Assembly (NCBI GenBank): GCA_040218795.1
Contig: JAVJQT010000003.1
Location: forward strand, 434,001 to 498,000
Reading direction: 5' to 3'
Source: CCMP332 sp040218795
Lineage (GTDB): Bacteria > Bacteroidota > Bacteroidia > Cytophagales > CCMP332
DNA length: 64,000 bases
Part shown: one piece after another, positions 1-8,862 of the stretch
Layout: the number at the start of each line of letters is the position of its first letter
Numbering within the stretch: the stretch's first letter is position 1
Position numbers and translations under genes: made by a program
The notes under the pieces: generated by a model
Seen by the model: the letters and a program-made list of their open reading frames with translations, nothing else
Database searches by the model: none
What the model was told of the DNA's origin: nothing

Positions 1-99
1 TTTGACCAAAATGGTTCCTTTTATTCCCCTGTTGACCTTATTTAATTTAATTAAAGGGGTATTTCCTATGGTTTCAATGATAGAGTTTAGGTATTTCAT
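1..99 (-). CDS. Cysteine synthase / cystathionine beta-synthase family protein, N-terminal fragment (cut by window edge)
   Basis: Only the first 33 codons lie in the window; the gene runs off the left edge. The reverse strand reads from an ATG at 97-99 into MKYLNSIIETIGNTPLIKLN, which carries the ETIGNTPL motif that opens the PLP fold type II cysteine synthase and CBS families. These enzymes form cysteine from O-acetylserine and sulfide, or cystathionine from serine and homocysteine. The fragment cannot tell CysK from CBS. It follows pyrB on the same strand after 60 bp, and a good promoter sits in that gap, so it is probably transcribed on its own. The family call is inferred from a short but diagnostic segment. 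Confidence 0.75.
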   Translation of the reverse strand, partial: MKYLNSIIETIGNTPLIKLNKVNRGIKGTILVK

Positions 100-120
100 G
101 ATTTGTAATTGAAGTTATTG

Positions 121-152
121 CAAAGATAAAGTTCAGGGCTGGCTAAATACAA
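121..152 (-). promoter_or_regulatory. Bacteroidota-type promoter for the cysteine synthase-like gene
   Basis: On the reverse strand a TTG (rc of 150-152) is followed 21 bases later by TATCTTTG (rc of 121-128), matching the -33 TTG / -7 TAnnTTTG consensus of the Bacteroidota primary sigma factor. It lies about 20 bases before the start codon at 99. Transcription itself is inferred. Confidence 0.55.
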
Positions 153-159
153 TTTAATT

Positions 160-1092
160 TTAAGAGTTTTTGATCTTTCCTGCCAAAAGATACAAGACAG
201 CCATTCTTATGGCCACACCATTTTCGACCTGGTCGAGGATTATACTGTGATCTGAGTCAGCAACATCGCTGTCAATTTCGACTCCTCTGTTAATAGGTCC
301 GGGGTGCATTATTAGAATTTCCTTATCCAGCTGATCAAGAATATTTTTATTGATTCCATAATAAAGTGAATATTCTCTAAGTGAAGGAAAATATTTTGCC
401 TTTTGTCTTTCCAACTGAATTCGAAGAACATTGGCAACATCGCACCATTCCAGAGCCTTGGTTAAATCCAATTCCTTTTTAACACCCAGTTTTTCTATAT
501 ACCTCGGGATTAAAGTATTCGGACCACAAACCATTATTTCCGCACCTAATTTTTTCAATGCGAAAATATTCGATAATGCTACTCTTGAATGTGTAATGTC
601 TCCAATTATGGCCACTTTTTTTCCAGTCACCTGACCCAAAGACTGTCTTATGGAATAGGTATCTAATAGTGCCTGCGTCGGATGTTCATGGGTACCATCG
701 CCGGCATTTATAATAGCCGCATCAATATTTTTTGAAAGAAAGTGACAAGCTCCAGGACTGGAATGACGCATAACAATCATATCCACTTTCATGGCCAAAA
801 TATTGTTAACGGTATCAAGAAGCGACTCCCCTTTCTTCAATGAACTCGATGAACCTGAAAAATTGACCACATCTGCCGAAAGCCTTTTTTCTGCAAGTTC
901 AAAGGATATTCTCGTTCTTGTAGAATTTTCAAAGAATACATTGGCAATGGTAATATCTCTAAGCGAAGGGACTTTTTTGATAGGTCTATTTATAACTTCT
1001 AAAAAGTTATCTGCGGTTTCAAAAATTAAATGTAGATCCTCTTTGTTCAGTTCGTGTATTCCTAAAAGATGATCGACGCTCAGATTTGTCAT
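160..1092 (-). CDS. pyrB: Aspartate carbamoyltransferase catalytic subunit
   Basis: Cytoplasmic enzyme that joins carbamoyl phosphate to L-aspartate, the first committed step of pyrimidine synthesis. At 310 residues it has the usual length of the catalytic chain. Visible signatures are STRTR at residues 57-61 (carbamoyl phosphate loop), the HSSPGA segment near 110-115, HPTQALLD at 137-144 and HPGPINRG at 263-270. The start ATG is one base past the stop of pyrR, so the two are surely cotranscribed. No pyrI regulatory chain is seen next to it, as expected for Bacteroidota enzymes that work next to PyrR. All key residues are present. Confidence 0.97.
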   Translation of the reverse strand: MTNLSVDHLLGIHELNKEDLHLIFETADNFLEVINRPIKKVPSLRDITIANVFFENSTRTRISFELAEKRLSADVVNFSGSSSSLKKGESLLDTVNNILAMKVDMIVMRHSSPGACHFLSKNIDAAIINAGDGTHEHPTQALLDTYSIRQSLGQVTGKKVAIIGDITHSRVALSNIFALKKLGAEIMVCGPNTLIPRYIEKLGVKKELDLTKALEWCDVANVLRIQLERQKAKYFPSLREYSLYYGINKNILDQLDKEILIMHPGPINRGVEIDSDVADSDHSIILDQVENGVAIRMAVLYLLAGKIKNS

Positions 1093-1093
1093 G

Positions 1094-1639
1094 TTATTCT
1101 TCTTCTAAATCTATAAGCCAGACTTTATTTTTAATATCCTTTTCATCCCATTCCACTTTTACTCTTTGCGAGTTCAAAGTATTTACAGTTCTACCGATAT
1201 AATCCGGTTTGATGGGTAACTCCTGAGAGTTTTTTCGATTTATTAAAATCATTAACTCCACAGATTTTGGTCTTCCAAAAGCAATCATTGCATCAAGTGC
1301 GGCTCTCACCGAGCGGCCGGTAAACAATACATCGTCTACAAGTATTACGTGCTTATTTTCTATTAAAAATGGAACTTCAGTACTGCTCGCTTTGATTGGC
1401 TCGGATTTTCTCCTGAAATCATCCCTATAAAAAGTCACATCAAGCTGACCAAGGGCGATTTCCTTATCCAATAAATCTTTGATTCTTTTTTGAATACGGG
1501 AAGCGAAGAGTATTCCTCTGGGTTGCATTCCCAAAATAACGGTATCCTCAAAATTGGAATAATTTTCAATTAGTTCCTGACAAAGCCGGCTAAGCGTTAT
1601 GTTCAGTTGTTTGGTGTCGAGAATACAGCGTTTCTCCAT
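1094..1639 (-). CDS. pyrR: PyrR, pyrimidine operon regulator / uracil phosphoribosyltransferase
   Basis: Type I phosphoribosyltransferase fold of 181 residues. The PRPP loop VILVDDVLFTGRS is at residues 98-110 and the flexible-loop segment TFYRDD at 69-74, both typical of PyrR rather than of hypoxanthine or orotate enzymes. In other bacteria PyrR makes UMP from uracil and binds pyr mRNA leaders to cause attenuation. It precedes pyrB with a one-base gap. Only about 34 bases separate it from the lipoprotein gene upstream, so there is no room for a classical attenuator leader directly before it; whether it controls RNA here is unknown. An identical fold with a different sequence recurs at 12914-13417. 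Confidence 0.93.
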   Translation of the reverse strand: MEKRCILDTKQLNITLSRLCQELIENYSNFEDTVILGMQPRGILFASRIQKRIKDLLDKEIALGQLDVTFYRDDFRRKSEPIKASSTEVPFLIENKHVILVDDVLFTGRSVRAALDAMIAFGRPKSVELMILINRKNSQELPIKPDYIGRTVNTLNSQRVKVEWDEKDIKNKVWLIDLEEE

Positions 1640-1673
1640 GAGGCTTCGGCAAAATTAGTAATTGTTTAGGTAA

Positions 1674-2090
1674 TTAATAAATCGCGATGGCCTTAAGTTT
1701 TTCTTTATCAAGTGATAAAATACGATACTGCAATACTCTGGGCTGAGCGTATTCATTGCCCGGTATTTCAATTGTTAAAACACCATCATCAAAAGACCAT
1801 TTGGCATTTTCAAATTTCATGGGAAAATCGGTAGGGCTAATCGCATGATATAATACTTTGCCCTCTTCTTTTAATTTAAAGCCTTCCCTCCCTCTTGACA
1901 TTGGAAAATCATAAGTCTCAGGTCTGTAGTAAATAGTATCTCCGCTCGTTTCCTCACCTGCAAAATACCAAACCTGCTCTTTTAACAATTCAAAATCGAA
2001 GCTTTTCTCTTCTGCCTCTTCCTTTTTGCAAGAGGGGGCTATTAAAATAAATACAAGTGATGTAAGGATTATACTTTGTAATATTTTCAT
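1674..2090 (-). CDS. Hypothetical lipoprotein
   Basis: The ATG at 2088-2090 gives a 138-residue protein beginning with a lipoprotein signal peptide (hydrophobic stretch then a lipobox ending IAPSC) and a charged KKEE linker. The open frame extends upstream to 2324, but that part would overlap the divergent polX-like gene and carries no signal, so the internal ATG is preferred. The mature part, about 110 residues, is predicted to be mostly beta (GDTIYYRPETYDF, GVLTIEIPGN). I do not recognise a family. It heads the pyrR-pyrB strand run but is probably unrelated in function. Confidence 0.7.
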   Translation of the reverse strand: MKILQSIILTSLVFILIAPSCKKEEAEEKSFDFELLKEQVWYFAGEETSGDTIYYRPETYDFPMSRGREGFKLKEEGKVLYHAISPTDFPMKFENAKWSFDDGVLTIEIPGNEYAQPRVLQYRILSLDKEKLKAIAIY

Positions 2091-2165
2091 ATTGTGAATT
2101 TCAAATTCTTGAAACAAGTTTACATAATTATCTTTACCAAATATTGCACCAAATAACGAAAACCC

Positions 2166-3857
2166 TTGGACAATAAGAGCATCTCTAAAATTCTTCAAAA
2201 AGCTGCAAAACTTTTGGAATTGCATGAAGCAAATCCTTTTAAAGTCAGATCCTATCAAAATGCGGCCTTCAATATTGAGAGAATTCCGGTTTCTATTGCC
2301 GATTCGGCGCCGGAAGAGTGGCAAAACATTGATGGTATTGGCAAAAACCTGAATGACAAACTCGCAAGTATCTTAGAAAATGGATCCTTTAAGGAGCTTA
2401 ACGAACTATTAGAAAAAACACCTGAGGGTATCGTTGAAATGCTTGAAGTCAAAGGTGTTGGGCCAAAAAAAATAAGAGTCCTTTGGAAGGATTACGATAT
2501 TCAAAATAAAGATGATCTGCTAAATGCAGCAAAAGAAGGAAAACTCGCAGATTGGAAAGGGTTTGGAGAAAAAACTCAGAAAGCGATTTTGGATAATTTA
2601 CTATTTGCCAAAGAGCAAAGTGGAAAAGTATATTTTGCAGAGGCTGAAAATATTGCCGAAATAATTCTTGAAGAACTTAAACCTGAAGTGGAAAGAATAG
2701 AATTGGCAGGTGAAGCAGCACGACTACTCGATGTAGTTGAATTATTGCAGTTCCTGGTTATTGCCGATTACGATCAATTACTGGATAAATTGGAAACCAT
2801 GCCGGGAATTGAGCTAAATTTTAAGACTTCCGGACCTTTTTCTCTTAAGGGGGTTTTAAAAGAAAAGGAGCTGCCTGTTGAATTTTTATTTGCAGACAAA
2901 GCCGATTTTGGGAATAGATTGATTTATTTAAATAGCGACTCTGATCATTTCAATAAGAGCAATGCAGAAGGGCAAAGTTTTGGAGAGTTTTTAAACAAGT
3001 CAGCATTTCAGGAAGAAAAAGAAGTATATGATGCATTTGGTGCTGAATGGATTCCTCCCGAACTCAGAGAAGGTATGAATGAGTGGGAATTGATGAAGGC
3101 AGGTAAATTGAATGCTCTTTTACAGGATCAGGATCTCAAAGGAACAATTCACAATCACAGCACCTATTCTGATGGCCAAAATACCTTGGTGGAAATGGCT
3201 GAAGCTGCGAAAGAAATGGGGCTTGAATACTTAGGAATCAGCGATCATTCGAAATCAGCATTTTATGCCAATGGGTTGGATGAAAGTCGCATAATATTGC
3301 AGCATAAAGAAATTGATGAGCTAAATAAAAAAATGGCACCCTTTAAAATATTTAAGGGCATTGAATCGGATATTTTAAACGACGGCTCCCTGGATTATTC
3401 GGATGATGTTCTCAAATCCTTTGATTTTATTGTTGCAAGTATTCATTCCGGTTTAAGCATGGATGAACGAAAAGCTACGGCAAGACTTATCAAAGCCATA
3501 GAAAATCCATATACTACTTTTCTAGGCCATCCAACAGGAAGATTATTATTAAAGCGAAAAGGTTATCCTATCAATCATAAAATGGTTATTGATGCCTGTG
3601 CGGAAAACGATGTGATTATTGAAATTAATGCAAATCCCTGGCGTTTGGATTTATCATGGGAGTGGGTTGCATATGCCTTGGAAAAAGGATTGTGGTTGAG
3701 CATCAATCCTGATGCGCATGAAATAAAAGGATACCGCGACATGCATTATGGTGTTTGTGTAGGTAGAAAAGGTGGCCTTACCAAAGAAAGAACTTTTAAT
3801 ACTTTAAGTGCAAAAGAAGTGGAGTCCTATTTTTCAAAAAAGAAATCAAAGGCCTGA
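2166..3857 (+). CDS. polX: PolX-family protein with helix-hairpin-helix and PHP phosphoesterase domains; polymerase site degenerate
   Basis: At 563 residues it has the full length of bacterial DNA polymerase X. The N-terminal 8-kDa-like region (1-60) and HhH motifs (around 92-104 and 129-141) bind DNA. The C-terminal PHP domain keeps its metal ligands: HNHSTYSDG 329-337, GISDHS 357-362, then GIESDIL, VASIHSG, GHPTGR and NPDAH. The palm region, however, reads LAGEAARLLDVVELLQFLV at 180-198, where active polymerases have a GSxRR stretch followed by an aspartate pair; Ser and the Asp pair are missing. It is therefore probably a DNA-binding nuclease or phosphoesterase rather than a polymerase. 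The start is TTG; an in-frame stop lies just upstream. The gene is head to head with the lipoprotein and runs directly into the next gene. Confidence 0.88.
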   Translation: MDNKSISKILQKAAKLLELHEANPFKVRSYQNAAFNIERIPVSIADSAPEEWQNIDGIGKNLNDKLASILENGSFKELNELLEKTPEGIVEMLEVKGVGPKKIRVLWKDYDIQNKDDLLNAAKEGKLADWKGFGEKTQKAILDNLLFAKEQSGKVYFAEAENIAEIILEELKPEVERIELAGEAARLLDVVELLQFLVIADYDQLLDKLETMPGIELNFKTSGPFSLKGVLKEKELPVEFLFADKADFGNRLIYLNSDSDHFNKSNAEGQSFGEFLNKSAFQEEKEVYDAFGAEWIPPELREGMNEWELMKAGKLNALLQDQDLKGTIHNHSTYSDGQNTLVEMAEAAKEMGLEYLGISDHSKSAFYANGLDESRIILQHKEIDELNKKMAPFKIFKGIESDILNDGSLDYSDDVLKSFDFIVASIHSGLSMDERKATARLIKAIENPYTTFLGHPTGRLLLKRKGYPINHKMVIDACAENDVIIEINANPWRLDLSWEWVAYALEKGLWLSINPDAHEIKGYRDMHYGVCVGRKGGLTKERTFNTLSAKEVESYFSKKKSKA

Positions 3858-3860
3858 TTG

Positions 3861-4868
3861 ATGAAAATTTTAATAGTGAGATTTTCTTCCATAGGTGATA
3901 TCGTATTGACAACACCGGTCATTAGGACTTTGAAAAATCAGTTAAATGCCGAAATCCATTATTGCACCAAAGCCCAATATTCAGATATCCTGTCTGCCAA
4001 CCCCTATTTAAGTGGCATTCACCTTTTAGAGGATAATTTCTCTAACCTCGTTAAAAAATTAAAAAAGGAGAATTTTGACGTGCTCATTGACCTGCACAAT
4101 AACATTCGAACCAAACGTCTAAAATTAGCTTTAGGGCTTAAATCCAATTACACTTTTAATAAGGTTAATCTCAAAAAATGGCTTTTGGTTAATTTTAAAG
4201 TCAATAAGCTTCCAAATGTCCATATTGTTGATCGATATATGGATACGGTAAAAGCGCTGGGTGTCGAAAACGACAATTTGGGTTTGGATTATTTTATCGA
4301 AGAAAAAGATAATATCGAAAAAGAATGGTTGCCTGAAAGCCACCGAAAAAAATACGTGGCCTTTGTAATTGGGGCAAAGTTCAATACAAAAAAACTGCCG
4401 GTTGAAAGGATGATAGAACTTTGTGATAAGATCAATAAACCCATAATTCTTATTGGTGGTCCTGAAGATGCATCCAATGCTAAAGTCATAGAGGAGTTTT
4501 TTGAACGAAAGGAAGAAAATGCATCCTTCGAAAAAGGATTAAAGGAACTGGGTAAAAAGACTGAAATATTTAATGCCTGTGGCAAATTTTCAATTAATCA
4601 AAGTGCAGATTTGCTTAGGAATGCAAGTTATGTTTTTACACATGACACCGGAATGATGCATATTGCAGCAGCCTTTAAGAAGAATATCTTTTCCATCTGG
4701 GGAAATACAATACCTTCTTTTGGTATGTACCCTTATCAAACCAAATTCACTGTCTTTGAAAACAATAAAATCTCATGCAGACCTTGTTCAAAAATAGGTT
4801 ATGAAAAGTGCCCCAAAGGACATTTTAAATGTATGAAGGATATCGTATTTGATTTTTATCTCCCCTGA
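3861..4868 (+). CDS. Glycosyltransferase family 9, ADP-heptose:LPS heptosyltransferase-like
   Basis: A 335-residue GT9 protein. The N-terminus MKILIVRFSSIGDIVLTTPV is the family hallmark (RFSSxGDxV), and the C-terminal domain has HDTGMMHIAAAF and SIWGNTIPSFGMYPY, which bind the nucleotide sugar. Such enzymes transfer heptose to the inner core of lipopolysaccharide at the inner face of the cytoplasmic membrane. An ATG follows the TGA of the PolX gene by 3 bases (a TTG just before it is a less likely start), so translation is coupled. The acceptor sugar cannot be told from sequence. A cluster of cysteines near the C-terminus (CRPCSKIGYEKCPKGHFKC) is common in this family and may bind metal. Confidence 0.88.
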   Translation: MKILIVRFSSIGDIVLTTPVIRTLKNQLNAEIHYCTKAQYSDILSANPYLSGIHLLEDNFSNLVKKLKKENFDVLIDLHNNIRTKRLKLALGLKSNYTFNKVNLKKWLLVNFKVNKLPNVHIVDRYMDTVKALGVENDNLGLDYFIEEKDNIEKEWLPESHRKKYVAFVIGAKFNTKKLPVERMIELCDKINKPIILIGGPEDASNAKVIEEFFERKEENASFEKGLKELGKKTEIFNACGKFSINQSADLLRNASYVFTHDTGMMHIAAAFKKNIFSIWGNTIPSFGMYPYQTKFTVFENNKISCRPCSKIGYEKCPKGHFKCMKDIVFDFYLP

Positions 4869-4870
4869 TT

Positions 4871-5857
4871 TTAGAGAAATACTTTTTGCAGCATTTTTTC
4901 AAGTCTTTTTGAGGTTCTCATATTTTGACTAAAAATTACCGAATCGTTTTCTACTCGGATATAATAGCTGAAAATCGAATGGTATTTCTCCGATAGACTA
5001 TTTTGTGGTCCGTATCTCAAATCGTTGATTTCATAGTAATTCGAATCTTTTTTTGAAATACTTAAATAACCTCTGCTCAAATTAAATAAGGGGTATAAAT
5101 CGATTAATTCCGAGATTTCAATAAAGTATTTTCTGTTTCTTGGAATTGCGTAATAATCAATCTCCTCTATTTGAAATATGCTTATCGCTTTACGCGATAC
5201 ATAAAAAGTATCTGTATGTTCAATTACAGCCCTGTACTTAAAAGGTTTAAAAAGCACCGGTTGCGTGGCTACTCTAAGTACCTCATCAGATCTTGCCTCT
5301 TCTCTGATTAAACCTTTAAAATATTCCTGATATGCTAAAAGCATAGTTAAATAAGTACAGGACAATAACAATGTCCAACGATTTGTTTTGAAGGCCCAGT
5401 TTTTATTTTGAAAAACAAATAGCAGTGCCAATCCTGCACCGAGGCTAACTGAGTATATAAGATCAATTACAAATATACTTTGTGTAGCAATTCTTGTATC
5501 GAGAGGCCAGAATAGTTGGGTGCCCCAGGTGGTCAGGCAATCGAGCAGAGCATGGCTAAGTAGAACGAGGAAAATACAACTGAAAAGACGAAAATTACCG
5601 GTGTTTTTTAAGAGCGGGAAAAAGCGGTTAAAGAATACCAATAGAAATGATAATAACAGAAATGGAAGAATGGCATGCGAAAATGAACGATGCAAGATCA
5701 ATTCTTCATAATCATTGACATTAAACATCAGAAACATATCCAAATCCGGAATGGCTGCTATAATCCCTCCTAATAAAATCGCCTTTCTTGGGGCTTCTGA
5801 TTTTAAGATTTGCGATGAAACCGCACCTCCCAATACCATTTGAGTTAAAATATCCAT
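4871..5857 (-). CDS. YdjM-type membrane-bound metal-dependent hydrolase
   Basis: A 328-residue integral membrane protein. Its first 200 residues have the DUF457/YdjM pattern: MDILTQMVLGGAVSSQIL, AAIPDLDMFL (an acidic pair for metal), ILHRSFSHAILPF (paired histidines) and a later DCLTTWGTQLFWPL segment, with four or five membrane spans between. The last 130 residues lack membrane segments and likely lie outside the membrane. Related proteins are annotated as inner-membrane metal hydrolases, in E. coli regulated by LexA, but the substrate is unknown. It is convergent with the heptosyltransferase gene (2-base gap) and divergent from the methyltransferase gene, only 10 bases away, so their promoters must lie inside each other's coding sequence. 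Confidence 0.8.
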   Translation of the reverse strand: MDILTQMVLGGAVSSQILKSEAPRKAILLGGIIAAIPDLDMFLMFNVNDYEELILHRSFSHAILPFLLLSFLLVFFNRFFPLLKNTGNFRLFSCIFLVLLSHALLDCLTTWGTQLFWPLDTRIATQSIFVIDLIYSVSLGAGLALLFVFQNKNWAFKTNRWTLLLSCTYLTMLLAYQEYFKGLIREEARSDEVLRVATQPVLFKPFKYRAVIEHTDTFYVSRKAISIFQIEEIDYYAIPRNRKYFIEISELIDLYPLFNLSRGYLSISKKDSNYYEINDLRYGPQNSLSEKYHSIFSYYIRVENDSVIFSQNMRTSKRLEKMLQKVFL

Positions 5858-5867
5858 TTTTGCCTTA

Positions 5868-6596
5868 TTGAATCAAAAGTCCAAAATATTGAATAAAGAT
5901 CCATTGGGTGTTGCACTTATGGATTATATCTCCGGAAATAGAAGAGAATTTATAAAAGTCACATCCAGTCTCGGAGAAGAAGATAATTTATGGGTGAAAC
6001 AGTTTTTTAGAACCTATCCCGAAATGCCGGAGGTTGAAAAAACTGCATTAAAGCATTGCAAAGGAAAAGTATTGGATGTAGGAGCCGGTGCCGGTGCTCA
6101 TTCCCAATATTTAAAAACCAAAGGCTTAGATGTTTTTCCGATTGATATTTCAGAAGGTGCGGTAAAAGTGATGAAAGCAGGAGGCCTTGATAAAGCGAGA
6201 AAGATTAATTTTTTTGATTTGACTTCCGAGAAATACGATACCATTTTAATGTTGATGAATGGGATCGGGATTACCGGCACCATCGATAAGTTAGATTTAT
6301 TCTTCCAAAAAGTTACTGAATTGCTATATGATGATGGTGTTCTAATATTCGACTCTTCTGATATCATATACATGTTTGAAGATGAAATTGGCAATTTTGA
6401 ATTGGATCATGATAACTATTATGGAGAAGTAAAATACAGCATGAGCTATAAAAACATTAAGGGCGATTCTTTTGACTGGCTTTTTATTGATTACAACACT
6501 TTTAAATCTATCGCTGAAAAAAACAATTTTCACACGAAGATTTTATCGAAACAAAACAATAATGCATATACTTGTATGTGTTCCAAAGTGATATGA
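5868..6596 (+). CDS. Class I SAM-dependent methyltransferase
   Basis: A 242-residue Rossmann methyltransferase. Motif I is VLDVGAGAGAHSQYL around residues 67-81, followed by the acidic PIDIS loop that binds the SAM ribose. The N-terminal segment DPLGVALMDYISGN matches the conserved leader of a Bacteroidota methyltransferase family, which supports the TTG start at 5868 over the ATG 17 codons later. The substrate is unknown. It is divergent from the YdjM-like gene with only 10 bases between the starts. No stop-codon or motif defects are visible. Confidence 0.82.
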   Translation: MNQKSKILNKDPLGVALMDYISGNRREFIKVTSSLGEEDNLWVKQFFRTYPEMPEVEKTALKHCKGKVLDVGAGAGAHSQYLKTKGLDVFPIDISEGAVKVMKAGGLDKARKINFFDLTSEKYDTILMLMNGIGITGTIDKLDLFFQKVTELLYDDGVLIFDSSDIIYMFEDEIGNFELDHDNYYGEVKYSMSYKNIKGDSFDWLFIDYNTFKSIAEKNNFHTKILSKQNNNAYTCMCSKVI

Positions 6597-6739
6597 ATCA
6601 ATTATAATTAGAAATAAGTAGTACGATTTATTTAAATATTAATCATTTCTTTTTTTAATTGCCTTGTTTGGCATAATTTCGGGGTTTATATTCCTGGAAT
6701 GAATATTGCCTGGAGTAAAAGAATCAAATATTTAATAGT

Positions 6740-7423
6740 ATGAAAAAATTAGTATTAATCCTTCTTGGCGCCTTCCTAAGTCTAAGCGTAATGAGTCAGG
6801 ATTTTGAAGGTACCATACAGTTCAAAGTGAAAATTTCCGGAGAGGAATTTGACAGGTACTCCAAAGCATTTCCCGAATCAATTCAATTGAAAATCAAGGG
6901 TCACAATATGCGTGGCAAAACAAGCGGTGGTCAGATTACATCATTGATGAGCGGTTTTATTTTTGACGGCGATCATAAAACAGCATATGTTATTTCAGAT
7001 GCATTCCAGACAGCATTTAAATTGAAATCTGCGGATTTTGATGAAAACTCCAAGGAGCACGCTACAAAATTTGATATCACCAATACCGGTGAGAAGGAAA
7101 CCATTGCGGGTTATGAATGCACCAAATATATTGCAAAAGAGCAAGGTAAAAGCACTGTAATTACTATTTGGACAACCGATCAATTCACGATTTCTAAACC
7201 TACTAATCTGGCAAATCTCACGGGAAATATATTTCTTGAAGGTGTAGAAGGATTTCCAATGAAGGCCATAACAAATCAAAATAATACGAATATGCTGGTT
7301 GAAGTTGCCGATGTTCGGAAAGAACCTGTCGATGTTTCGGCATTTGAAATTCCGACTGGTTACAGAATCCAGGATTTTGACTTTAGTATGTTTAATGCTA
7401 TGCTGCCAAATGGTGGCAATTAA
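6740..7423 (+). CDS. DUF4412 domain secreted protein
   Basis: A 227-residue protein with a cleavable signal peptide (MKKLVLILLGAFLSLSVMSQ). The mature part shows the DUF4412 pattern: an opening FEGTIQFKVKISG strand, a Gly/Ser segment before FIFDGDHKTAYVI, and a late GYECTKYIAKEQGK / VTIWTT pair, ending with the EVADVRKEPVDVSAFEIPTGY module. The family is thought to adopt a lipoprotein-carrier-like beta fold in the periplasm, with no proven function. The next gene encodes a paralog in tandem, separated by 37 bases, so the pair probably arose by duplication and is cotranscribed. Confidence 0.8.
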   Translation: MKKLVLILLGAFLSLSVMSQDFEGTIQFKVKISGEEFDRYSKAFPESIQLKIKGHNMRGKTSGGQITSLMSGFIFDGDHKTAYVISDAFQTAFKLKSADFDENSKEHATKFDITNTGEKETIAGYECTKYIAKEQGKSTVITIWTTDQFTISKPTNLANLTGNIFLEGVEGFPMKAITNQNNTNMLVEVADVRKEPVDVSAFEIPTGYRIQDFDFSMFNAMLPNGGN

Positions 7424-7460
7424 GAATTATTAGGAGCGTTTTTATTATCCAAATCAAATT

Positions 7461-8207
7461 TTGCTCAAAAGATTAATTCATAAACACATTCAAAGAATTA
7501 CAGGTCATGTTTATGTATGGCCTGTGCTTTTCCTTTTGATCATGGCCGTTAGCAGTTGCCAAAAAGATGATCGTTTTGAAGGGGAAATTAATTTTGATGT
7601 AGTCATCAATAATGATGAATCAGGTAAAATGAAATCTCTTGCTCCGGAGAAGTACCATTTTAAAATCAAAAAAAACCGCATAATATTTACTACTGAAGGT
7701 GGCCTTTCATCTACACTTTTTGGAGGAATGATATTCGACGGTCAAAAAGACGAAGGTTACTTACTGATGAAATCAAGTCAGCTTGCCTATAAAATGGCCA
7801 GAGGCAAGGATTCAAAATTGGCAAAAAAAGCTTCTGAAGTTACTTCCGAGATTAAAACAACCAATGAGAAGGATAAAATATTGGGTTATTCGGTAGAAAA
7901 ATTTATCATAAAAAGTACAGAAGAAGGCAAAACCACTACCAATGAGGTATGGGTCACAAAGGAAATTAACATTGACTTTCCGAAAAGTTTAGTGGAAAGT
8001 ACTCCTGATATGTTTTTTGGAGCTTTCGAAGGATTTCCTCTCAAGGTAATCACCACATCACAAAGTGGTCGTGAAATTACTCTCATTGCCAGCGAGATAG
8101 ATGAAACAAGCATTTCATCAAGCGCATTTGATATACCGGATAACTATAAAGTGACAGAAGACGATCCGAGTGACATGATCAACATGTTTCGTCAATTTCT
8201 CAAGTAG
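7461..8207 (+). CDS. DUF4412 domain lipoprotein, paralog of the preceding gene
   Basis: A 248-residue protein that repeats the order of motifs of its neighbour (FEGEINFDVVIN, GMIFDGQKDEGYLLM, LGYSVEKFIIKS, FGAFEGFPLKVITTSQSG, SSSAFDIPDNYKVTE). Its N-terminus is a lipoprotein signal ending in AVSSC followed by QKDD, so it is lipid-anchored while the neighbour is soluble or exported. The start appears to be TTG at 7461. Its last 8 bases overlap the end of the convergent epimerase-like gene. Function unknown; the pairing of one free and one lipidated DUF4412 protein may be meaningful. Confidence 0.75.
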   Translation: MLKRLIHKHIQRITGHVYVWPVLFLLIMAVSSCQKDDRFEGEINFDVVINNDESGKMKSLAPEKYHFKIKKNRIIFTTEGGLSSTLFGGMIFDGQKDEGYLLMKSSQLAYKMARGKDSKLAKKASEVTSEIKTTNEKDKILGYSVEKFIIKSTEEGKTTTNEVWVTKEINIDFPKSLVESTPDMFFGAFEGFPLKVITTSQSGREITLIASEIDETSISSSAFDIPDNYKVTEDDPSDMINMFRQFLK

Positions 8208-8862
8208 AAATCCCTTTTCTTATTTTATCACTTTCAATTATGTGAACGCCCTCCTTATTCATTTTGGAGAATTCTATCATGGCATTGGCAATATCTCTGG
8301 CCTGAACACCTTTATATTTTGACATTGATTTGGGCAATATCGGGTCAATGATTGAAGTAACTTTTTTTGCTATTTCTTCACCCAATCTGCTTTCTTTTCT
8401 TTCACCGAGTATCAAGGCAGGTCGAAATATTCCAATTGTCTCAAAAGGCAATTTAGATATCGCCTCTTCCATTTTACCTTTAACTCTGCTATAGAAAAAC
8501 ATACTTCTTCTGTTGGCTCCCATTGAGGAAACGACAAACATTCGTTTTGCACCATGTTGCAATCCTATTTCAGCCAATTTCAAGGGGTAATCAAAATCGA
8601 CTTGTATAAATTTTTTTTTCGAGCCGGCTTTTTTCATGGTTGTTCCCAAACAACAATAAATATCATCCACTTCATTATTGAACTCCATGGAGTCCAAATC
8701 CTTAAATGCAACTAGACGTTCTCTTAAAACCGGATGGCTCATACCGCTGGGTCTTCGTACAAAAGTCACAATTCTCTCGTAATCACCTTTTTCAAGTAAA
8801 ATATCAAGAAGATGAGAACCCACCAATCCTGTTGATCCTGCTATAATTGCTTTTTTAGACAT
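8200..8862 (-). CDS. NAD(P)-binding Rossmann-fold oxidoreductase (HTATIP2/NmrA-like)
   Basis: A 220-residue atypical short-chain dehydrogenase. The dinucleotide-binding loop GSTGLVGSHLL is at residues 8-18, and YSRVKGKMEEAI near 130 gives the Tyr-xxx-Lys pair of the family. IGIFRPALILGERKESR is the usual substrate-side motif of HTATIP2-like proteins. The substrate is unknown. The start abuts the stop of the thioredoxin-like gene upstream (no gap), implying one transcript. The 3' end overlaps the convergent DUF4412 gene by 8 bases. Confidence 0.85.
   Translation of the reverse strand: MSKKAIIAGSTGLVGSHLLDILLEKGDYERIVTFVRRPSGMSHPVLRERLVAFKDLDSMEFNNEVDDIYCCLGTTMKKAGSKKKFIQVDFDYPLKLAEIGLQHGAKRMFVVSSMGANRRSMFFYSRVKGKMEEAISKLPFETIGIFRPALILGERKESRLGEEIAKKVTSIIDPILPKSMSKYKGVQARDIANAMIEFSKMNKEGVHIIESDKIRKGIST

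Noticed and set aside
1640..1673. Possible PyrR-binding attenuator before pyrR
   Set aside because: The gap is only 34 bases and shows no antiterminator/terminator pair.
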